The notes beneath the pieces were generated by a model. That model searched no databases, was not told where the DNA came from, and was given only the letters and a program-made list of their open reading frames with translations. Below are positions 42,067-47,976 of a stretch of DNA of 47,976 nucleotides, piece by piece; positions within the stretch are counted from its first letter, which is position 1; every line of letters starts with the position of its first letter. The position numbers and the translations under genes are program-made. This DNA comes from Ardenticatenaceae bacterium (GTDB lineage Bacteria > Chloroflexota > Anaerolineae > Promineifilales > Promineifilaceae), in NCBI GenBank assembly GCA_020634215.1, contig JACKCD010000048.1:1-47976 (forward strand), read 5' to 3'.

Positions 42067-43765
42067 ATGGACACACAGGATATTTTTTACAGCACCTTGC
42101 ATTTCTGTGTATGGAAAAGAGCCGGTGCCGAACAGATACTACCCCGTCTTCGGGCACTGCTGAACAGTATCATTCCGGCTATCAGGCCAAGGGGAAGTCA
42201 CTTCACGTTTTCGCAGCGCGATGCCGTTTTGATCACCTACGGCGATATGAACGAAGCGGATGGAGAAGCATCACTGGCAACGCTGGCCGACTTTGCAGCA
42301 AACGGTACGACCGGAAGGATCAACACAGTTCATATTTTTGCCGTTTATCCGTATTCGTCGGATGATGGTTTTCGGTGGTGGATTATACGGCCGTTAATCC
42401 ACCCTCGGCACCTGGTCAGACGTTCACCAACTCGGCACCACTTCCGGCTCATGTTCGATGCCGTCATCAACCATCTCTGCTCCTGGCGGTGGTTTCAAAA
42501 TTTCTGGCCGACGACCCCGTCTACCGCGGCTATTTTTACGGTGGTTGACCCGGCTGCGGATTTAACGGCCGTTTTCCTTTGCGCCACGCATGTTGACCGG
42601 AAGTAAAGCTGGCCGTTATTTTAAACGTCTGGTGCCTTCAGCGCCAAATCAAATAGACCTCAACTATGCCAACCCCGATGTCCTGCTCGCCGTTATAGAC
42701 GTGCTGCTGTCGCAAGGAGCCTCCTCATCCAGCTCGATGCCATCGGCTTCATGTCTGGAAAGAAATCGGCACAAACTGCCTCCACCTACCACGAAGCCCA
42801 CCGCGCCATCAGCTCATACGCTCCGTTTTGGATACCGCCGCCCCCGATGTCGCCCTCATCACCGAAACCAGCAACGTCCCCACCGCGACAACATCTCCTA
42901 TTTTGGCGACAGCCACAGCAAGCCGTGGTCTACAACTTTTCCCTGCCCCCCCTCACCCTCCACGCCTTCCTGGCAGCGATGCCACCATATACTATCCGAT
43001 AAATTACGCGCACCCTCGACTTGCCCTCCGACCGCACCACCTTCTTCGCTTCCTCGCGCGCGCCTCCCACGACGGTGGCCTCATGCCTGCTCGTGGCATC
43101 TTGCCAAGCCACCCTCAACGCCATCGCCCAGCGCGTGGGAAGCATTGACGGCTTGGTTTCTAAAAACAACCCCGACAGCGTAAGCTCCCTACGAACTCCA
43201 GCATCAAAATTACCTCGATGCCCGCCGGCAGCCCACCACCAACAAAGACGACGACCTCCGTGCCCGCCGTTTTCTGGTCTTGAAGGCAATTATGCTTTCA
43301 CTGCGCGGCATACCGGGCATCTATTTCCCTAGCTTGCCTCTTTTGGCTCCACGCCGAGCTGGCGCGAAGGGTGACACAAACGGGTCACAACCGCACCATC
43401 AATAACCGGCAAAAGCTGCCGCGCCCAACGAAGCAAGATTAGCCGACCCCCAACTCGCTACGCGCAAAATACTAAACCCCTATCTCAACTTACTGCGCCT
43501 GCGGAAACGTGAGGCGGCGTTTCACCCAAACGGCCGTCAAACCATCCACCGTCTCCATCCTGCCATTTTCGCCGTTGAACGCCGCGATCCGGCCAGCCGT
43601 CACCCCATCCTCTGCCTGCAAAACGTCGGCAACCAATCCTGCACCCTCTCCCTTGCTGCCTGCCGGCTTGGCACCAATTCATAACCTGCTTGATCGCCCC
43701 CGCCAACAGCACCAGCTTCACCTCCCCGCCCTACGGCATCGCCGCAAGCTTCGCCACCGACCGCC
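42067..43765 (+). pseudogene. GH13_18 sucrose/glucosylglycerate phosphorylase, decayed
   Basis: A once ~560-codon gene broken by many frameshifts. Readable pieces in order: MDTQDIFYSTLHF and the N-terminal helices; DAVLITYGDMNEADGE; FAVYPYSSDDGF; LMFDAVINHLCSW; QIDLNYANPDVLLAVIDVLL; QLDAIGFM with the nucleophile Asp, where the near-invariant Arg two residues before it is Gln; WKEIGTNCLHLP; ALITETSNVP with the acid/base Glu; SHDGGLMPARGIL; GIPGIYFPSL; NRTINRQKLP; and a C-terminal domain with AFHPNGRQTIHRLHPAIFAVERR. This order is that of GH13 subfamily 18, which phosphorolyses sucrose or glucosylglycerate. The IS sits 55 bp upstream of the old start. Three iterated palindromes survive. Confidence 0.8.
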
Positions 43766-43769
43766 ACCA

Positions 43770-43798
43770 AAGTTCAACTTCTGCGGGAAGTTGAACTT
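43770..43798. repeat. AAGTTCAACTTC inverted repeat
   Basis: AAGTTCAACTTC (43770-43781) and its exact complement (43787-43798) with a 5-base loop TGCGG, at the junction of the two decayed genes. The core matches the 16-bp inverted repeat at 13557-13618. Confidence 0.7.
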
Positions 43799-43814
43799 CT
43801 CCTGCGTTTCCATA

Positions 43815-44632
43815 GACACCACCCCGTCCCCCTCATCATCGCCTTTGTCAGCGATCTCATGTTCGGCAACCAAATCAGCTTGTCATCATCACCTCGGCTA
43901 CCGTGTTTGCATGGATTGAACGCGCCGACGTCATCTCTGACCATGCCACGCCACGCGAAGCCCCAGGCGAAAAGCTGCTTAACTGGGCGCAGGGCAAGCT
44001 GTTTGAGCAGGTGGTAGCGCAGCAGCCGCCTATTTTTATTCGACCTCACCGACAATGAGATTCCCCTGAGTATGACTGGATCGCCACCTCCGTCCTCCCC
44101 GCCACCCGCCGCATTCCTATCATGACCTTTGCTTTTTATGAGGATAGCGTTGCTGCAACGGCAAAGTGCCGGGCCAACTTTGTCTTTGCCCGCTCCGCTT
44201 CTTCAGCGACATGCCACCCTGCTAAAAAAACATGCCCGCATTCCCAACTATGACGCGCTAACCGGGGCGTGCCAGCAGCCGCTGCCGCTTGTCATTGAGG
44301 GTTGGAACTGTTTAACCAGGGGAATGTACAATCTTACGATGCGTTGAAGCGGCCTGGAATGAGATCAGACGGCGGCCGAGCTATATCGCGGCATTTTGCA
44401 GGTGGGCATCGCCTACTATCAAATTCAGCGCAGCAGCTATCGCGGCACCGGTCAAAATAACTGCTGCGCGTCGCCAATGGCTCGATCCTGCCCACCTGGT
44501 GTCGCGGCATCCCCACGTCGCCAAACTGCGCCAGGAAGCGCCGCCGTGCAAGCCCTGACCGCGTTAGAGGCGAAGGCGTAAGTCATTTGACCAGCAACTC
44601 TTTCAACCAATTGGTACAAGATCACAAATTAG
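43815..44632 (+). pseudogene. Receiver-like plus DUF309 protein, decayed
   Basis: Frames joined by eye give a receiver-like N-terminal half: LIIAFVSDLMFGNQI, a WIERADVISD strand, LFEQVVAQQPPIF and DLTDNEIPLS, ending ATRRIPIMTF. Then come KHARIPNYDALTGACQQPLP and a DUF309 helical domain (ELYRGILQVGIAYYQIQRSSYRG). DUF309 is a small helical domain of unknown function with conserved acidic and His/Tyr residues. At least five shifts break the frame, so no protein is expected. Unlike the phosphorylase, the C-terminal part is well preserved. Same direction as the GH13 remnant and probably once its operon partner. Confidence 0.6.
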
Positions 44633-44637
44633 AAACC

Positions 44638-44684
44638 GAGAGATTGAGAGAGATCCTCCCAATCTCTCAGTCTCCTAATCTCTG
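44638..44684. repeat. GAGAGATT-type inverted repeat between converging remnants
   Basis: GAGAGATT (44638-44645) and neighbouring GAGAG units face AATCTCTC (44661-44668), AGTCTCC and TAATCTC, again with about 7-base spacing. It lies between the DUF309 remnant and the acyl-CoA dehydrogenase remnant. Confidence 0.7.
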
Positions 44685-44693
44685 CCTTCGGCA

Positions 44694-45695
44694 TCAAACA
44701 AACGCCTTTAGCCCCGTTTGCAGGCTGGAAATGACCAGCTTTTGCACCTGCGACGTACCTTCATAGATGGTATAGACCCGTGCATCCCGATAGAGCCGCG
44801 CCACTTCGTATTCCTCAAAAAAGCCATAGCCACCGTGCATTTGCAGCGCCCGTTCGGCGTTGCGGTTGGCGGCTTCGGTGGCGTAATATTTTGCCATAGA
44901 TGCTTCCTTGGTAAACCGCTGCCCGCTGTATTTGGCTACAATCGCCTTGTGCACCAGCAGCCGCGATGCCTCTGTCTCCACCACCATGTCGGCCAGCATA
45001 TCCTGAATCATCTGGAATTGGCCGATGGGTTTGCCAAACTGCTGCCGCTCCTGAATGTATTTGGTGGTCAAATCCACGCACGTTTGGCTAGTGCCAACGG
45101 CGGCGGCGGCCAGGGAAATACGGCCGTTATCCAGCGTCCCCAGCGCCACCTTAAACCCCTGCCCCACCTCACCCAGTCGGTTGCTATCCGGCACCACCAC
45201 ATCCTGCAAAAACACCGTTCCCGTGTCCGATGCCCGCAGCCCCAGCTTGCCTTTCAGCGGCGTAGTGGCAACGCCCCATTCTCGTTCCACCAAAAAAGCG
45301 GTAATTTGCCGGTCGTTGGGGTCGGTGGCGGTGTTGGCAAAGACAATAAACAAGCTGGCGTGGGTGGCATTGGTAATAAAAATCTTTTGCCCATTCAACA
45401 CCCAGTTGTCACCATCGCGCACCGCCCGCGTTTGCATGGCTCCGGCATCCGACCCAGAACCGGGTTCGGTGAGGCAGTATGACCCCAGCCATTGGCCGGA
45501 GGCCAGCAGCGGCAAATACTTTTCCTTTTGTGCCGCGCTGCCAAAGTAAATGAGCGGCGAGCAGACCAAACTTTGCTGCGCCGTCAGCGTGGCGCGGATG
45601 GAGCCATAGCGCCCCATTTCCTCCAAAAAGGCAGCATAACCCCAATAATCCACCCCGACACCACCGTACTCTTCGGGAACGATGAGGCCAGCCAG
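44694..45695 (-). pseudogene. Acyl-CoA dehydrogenase lacking its N-terminal ~60 residues
   Basis: The remaining frame runs from LAGLIVPEEYGGVGVDYWG (first codon after an in-frame TAG at 45698) to a normal C-terminus. It carries CLTEPGSGSDAGAMQT, FITNATHA, the middle beta domain and the C-terminal helical domain with the FAD/substrate segment ALQMHGGYGFFEEYEV. The catalytic Glu of straight-chain ACADs is near IYEGTSQVQKL at the end, as in short/medium-chain enzymes. The first helical domain (about 60 aa) is absent; a GTG at 45653 is the only in-frame start and would give a non-folding protein. Upstream sequence shows no ACAD similarity in any frame, so this is a rearrangement break, not a point mutation. 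Confidence 0.8.
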
Positions 45696-45935
45696 CTACT
45701 GGCTGTACAATGGTGCGCTCGCCGGGAGGCTTTGCACTTCTGGTTGCAGGTTTCTTCCTTGGGTTTATGTCAATAAATTGCATTATCATTCTCAGGTCTT
45801 TTCATTTACGCTTGCCCCTCTATCAGCTAAATCTGCCCGTCTCCCTGCCACAACTTGGCACGCCCTGCGCCAACGCACTATAATCTTGCCAACTTGTGAA
45901 AGCAGGGCGTATGGGATGCGCCCCTACCTGAAACC

Positions 45936-47033
45936 ATGCACGAACTCATTGGCAACATGCACATGCACACCCCCTACAGCGACGGGGAAAGCTACCATGC
46001 CGACATCGCGGCTGAGGCGTTGGCGGCCGGGCTGGACTTTATTATCGTCACCGACCACAACATTTGGGTGGATGGGCTGGAAGGGTATTATGAGAAGGAC
46101 GGTAAGCGGCTGCTGCTGTTGGTGGGGGAAGAGGTGCATAATGTGCGCCGCCAGCCGCAGGCTAGCCACTTTTTGGTGTATGGTGCCGAGCAGGAAATGG
46201 CGAGCTATGCGCCCGACCCGCAGGCGTTGAGTGATGCGACCAACGCAGCGGGAGCTATTGGCTTTTTGGCGCACCCGCATGAAAACGATCTGCCCTATTT
46301 CAATGACCCTAACTATGGCTGGCACGATTGGGAGATTGATGGCTTTACGGGGCTGGAAATTTGGAACTATATGTCGTCGTTTAAGAGCCGATTAGCTGAC
46401 GCGCTGAATGGGATGCGGTGGAAAAGTGGGATCAATGCGAATATAACGGCCGTTTACCACGCCTTCAACCCCGAAAAAGTAATCACCGCCCCCGAACCCG
46501 CGACCCTGGCTCTGTGGGATGTGCTGCTAGGCATGGGGAAGCGAATAACGGCCGTTGGCAACAGCGATGCCCACGCTACCCCCATGAGCCTTGGCCCCAT
46601 CCAGCGCATCATCTTCCCCTACGAATTTCTCTTCCGCGCTGTTAATACCCATATCCTGGCTCCCAACCCGCTCACTGGCGATCTGGTTACTGACAAACGC
46701 ATGATTTTCCATGCGCTGGGGCGCGGCAACAGTTGGGTGGGCTACGACATGCCCGCCAGCACACGCGGCTTCCGCTTCACCGGCCAGGGCATCAACAAAG
46801 GGATCATGGGCGACGACATTCGGCTCGATGCCGGAGCCACCCTTCAGATTTCCGTGCCACAGCGCACCCACATTCGCCTCATTCGCCACGGCCAAGTGGT
46901 GGCCGAGGAACCCAGCGGCACCAACCTCACCCATATTCCCATTGAGCCAGGTGCCTACCGCGTCGAATGTACCATCCCTTATCACGGACGCGAACGCGGC
47001 TGGATATACAGCAACCCGATCTATCTCCGCTGA
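45936..47033 (+). CDS. PHP-domain metal-dependent phosphoesterase with C-terminal beta domain
   Basis: 365 aa. The PHP metal site is built from HMH (9-11), Asp16 of YSDGE, DH (40-41, VTDHN), Glu in VGEEVH, His in LAHPHEND, and the C-terminal NSDAH. This is the complete set for a trinuclear Zn/Mn/Fe hydrolase of the histidinol-phosphatase/3',5'-nucleotide phosphatase type. Residues about 285-365 form a beta-rich appendage not found in the minimal domain. Substrate unknown. The ATG at 45936 follows a rearranged 240-bp region in which I see only broken sequence. PlsC starts 9 nt downstream, so they may be co-transcribed. Confidence 0.9.
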   Translation: MHELIGNMHMHTPYSDGESYHADIAAEALAAGLDFIIVTDHNIWVDGLEGYYEKDGKRLLLLVGEEVHNVRRQPQASHFLVYGAEQEMASYAPDPQALSDATNAAGAIGFLAHPHENDLPYFNDPNYGWHDWEIDGFTGLEIWNYMSSFKSRLADALNGMRWKSGINANITAVYHAFNPEKVITAPEPATLALWDVLLGMGKRITAVGNSDAHATPMSLGPIQRIIFPYEFLFRAVNTHILAPNPLTGDLVTDKRMIFHALGRGNSWVGYDMPASTRGFRFTGQGINKGIMGDDIRLDAGATLQISVPQRTHIRLIRHGQVVAEEPSGTNLTHIPIEPGAYRVECTIPYHGRERGWIYSNPIYLR

Positions 47034-47042
47034 GGTAAACCT

Positions 47043-47816
47043 ATGCGTTTTATTCGCGGCTACTATCGTTTGACCCTTACCGCCCTCCTGCTCATCTTTT
47101 GGGGTACTCTGGTTGTCATCACCTCTTGGTTTCCCATCAGCCCCCAAAACATCTCGCTGGCGGGCTGGATGACTTATTTTGCTGCCAAAACCCTGGCTTG
47201 GTCTATGGGGTTCAAAATTCATTGCGACCAAAAAGAAGCTATCCGCAAGCATGAAGGCTTCCTCTTCGCCAACCACGTCTCTTTTATGGACATCATCGTT
47301 TTGGTTACCGTCACCCCCCTGCGCTTTGTTGCCAAAATTGAAACACTCAAGGTACCAATCATCGGTCAGGCGGCCAAAGGTATTAAATGCGTCTTCGTAG
47401 ACCGCTCCAACAAGGCATCGCGCCACGCTGCCCGTGACCAAATTACCGCTGCGGAAAAATTTCCCGCCATCGCCATTTACCCCGAAGGGACACGTGGCTC
47501 TGGCAAAGAGTTGCTGCCGTTTCGCCACGGGGCGTTTGAACTGGCGCAGCATGGGCAAGTGCCCATTTTGCCGGTGGCGATTAAGTATAACCCCCCAACG
47601 GCCGTTTCCTGGGGCAACGAAGGGCTAGTCGCCGGAGGCTGGCGGCTTGCCAGCCAATACCATCGCGTCCACGTCACCCTCACCCTCCTTCCCGTTGTCA
47701 CTCCCACCCCCACCGACGACCCCGCCCAACTTGCCAGCCAAATGCGCGACAACATTGGCACCATTGTATACCCAGCCATTCATTCCTCCCATTCCGAAAA
47801 AAACAAAAAACTATGA
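47043..47816 (+). CDS. plsC: 1-acylglycerol-3-phosphate acyltransferase (PlsC-like)
   Basis: 257 aa. Acylates lysophosphatidate to phosphatidate in membrane lipid synthesis. A hydrophobic N-terminal segment (about 8-30) is followed by the acyltransferase motifs H78-x4-D83 in ANHVSFMDII, a KIETLKVPIIG strand, and YPEGTRGSGKELLPFRHGAF with Glu148-Gly-Thr-Arg151 binding phosphate. Its TGA stop overlaps the ATG of the next gene (ATGA). An iterated palindrome at 47598 encodes Thr-Ala-Val after the active-site domain. Confidence 0.93.
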   Translation: MRFIRGYYRLTLTALLLIFWGTLVVITSWFPISPQNISLAGWMTYFAAKTLAWSMGFKIHCDQKEAIRKHEGFLFANHVSFMDIIVLVTVTPLRFVAKIETLKVPIIGQAAKGIKCVFVDRSNKASRHAARDQITAAEKFPAIAIYPEGTRGSGKELLPFRHGAFELAQHGQVPILPVAIKYNPPTAVSWGNEGLVAGGWRLASQYHRVHVTLTLLPVVTPTPTDDPAQLASQMRDNIGTIVYPAIHSSHSEKNKKL

Positions 47817-47976
47817 AACTTATTCGCGGCATCCTGCGTATCACCACCATCTTCATCATCCTGTTCCTCATCAGCATCATCATCCCCCTCACCTCATGGA
47901 TTCCCATCCGCTACAAGCGGGTGCGGTTCAGTGCCTGGTTTGTGCCCTGGGCAGTACGGCTCTTTTTCGTCATCCT
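47813..47976 (+). CDS. Second PlsC-like acyltransferase, N-terminus only
   Basis: 54 residues to the window edge. The opening (MKLIRGILRITTIFIILFLI, then TSWIPI) repeats the pattern of the preceding protein (MRFIRGYYRL, then TSWFPI), a hydrophobic anchor before the acyltransferase domain. The start overlaps the upstream stop by four bases (ATGA), so it is translationally coupled. A tandem paralogue is the best reading; the catalytic motif lies beyond the window. Confidence 0.7.
   Translation, partial: MKLIRGILRITTIFIILFLISIIIPLTSWIPIRYKRVRFSAWFVPWAVRLFFVI

Larger units (their letters stand above)
313..47605. repeat. Highly iterated palindrome ACGGCCGT (HIP1-like), at least 65 copies
   Basis: The 8-bp palindrome ACGGCCGT, mostly inside AACGGCCGTT, is scattered through the window. 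Start positions read by eye include 313, 1345, 1957, 2639, 3755, 3788, 4859, 5034, 5694, 6595, 6904, 7021, 7994, 8412, 9871, 10735, 10821, 10854, 11500, 12117, 12604, 12860, 12894, 13018, 13423, 14118, 14808, 15049, 16091, 17179, 17334, 17622, 18188, 18515, 19175, 20490, 20707, 21439, 21596, 24886, 24928, 24967, 25584, 25781, 26215, 27638, 27729, 28438, 28783, 29002, 29367, 31337, 31789, 32963, 33507, 34281, 35667, 36293, 37013, 40118, 42387, 42565, 43530, 45120, 46446, 46548 and 47598. At about 57 % GC roughly one copy is expected. Most copies lie inside genes. The closest known analogue is cyanobacterial HIP1 (GCGATCGC), which differs in sequence. Function unknown. Confidence 0.93.

Noticed and set aside
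43815..44632. Glycosyltransferase or HAD phosphatase identity for the second remnant
   Set aside because: Considered because of the GH13 neighbour, but the C-terminal half reads as DUF309 and the N-terminal half as receiver-like, with no GT or HAD motif.
46527..47558. 343-codon minus frame over the PHP and PlsC genes
   Set aside because: Spans two well-supported genes on the opposite strand and shows no domain.
313..47605. Palindrome copies as ordinary restriction sites or chance in GC-rich DNA
   Set aside because: Restriction avoidance would lower the count, and base composition predicts about one copy, not more than 65.

Overview
The window looks like a piece of a moderately GC-rich (about 55-58 % by eye) bacterial chromosome. 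I infer Chloroflexota (Anaerolineae-like). The grounds are a large secreted protein ending in YLPLVLRG, a SARP/BTAD regulator, a Ca-binding TSP3-repeat surface protein, a Kelch/malectin secreted protein and a stand-alone class III cyclase. The phylum call is an inference; no rRNA is present.

Layout. 0-9.6 kb: start of a thiolase (-), an 890-aa dynamin-like GTPase (+), an AT-richer TIGR02391/Ymh-like gene (+), a BTAD regulator (+) that runs into a truncated TSP3-repeat surface protein (-), and a pyrroline-5-carboxylate dehydrogenase (-) with a clear terminator. 9.8-18 kb: Ser/Thr kinase, initiator tRNA-Met with terminator, receiver-adenylate cyclase, pyrD, orphan MbtH, Gfo/Idh/MocA oxidoreductase, EamA transporter, hotdog thioesterase, a small unknown protein and a cupin. 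17.7-25.1 kb (-): a ~4 kb secreted sugar-dehydrogenase/Kelch/malectin gene with a dense patch of frameshifts, then a benzoate-CoA-ligase-like gene, a crotonase and a BadH-like SDR, which together resemble an aromatic/alicyclic acyl-CoA module. 25.4-37.7 kb: CHAD protein, ion channel with an unusual selectivity filter plus GAF, S9 peptidase, propionate-CoA ligase, SHMT-like PLP enzyme, zinc-ribbon membrane protein with a Cys-type sulfatase, M32 carboxypeptidase and a small membrane protein. 37.7-48 kb: two overlapping CNNM/CBS transporter genes, an intact IS4-family element with 10-bp target duplication, a decayed patch (GH13_18 phosphorylase, DUF309 protein, 5'-truncated acyl-CoA dehydrogenase), a PHP phosphoesterase and two tandem PlsC-like acyltransferases.

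The most unusual signal is not a gene. The palindrome ACGGCCGT, usually extended to AACGGCCGTT or longer with symmetric flanks, occurs at least 65 times in 48 kb, where about one copy is expected by chance. It lies mostly inside genes, where it is read almost only as Thr-Ala-Val or Asn/Asp-Gly-Arg, and it is absent from the IS and from the AT-richer accessory gene. A second layer is a set of intergenic hairpins built from tandem heptamers on one arm and their inverted copies on the other. Together they resemble the cyanobacterial HIP1 palindrome and heptanucleotide STRR repeats, but with different sequences.
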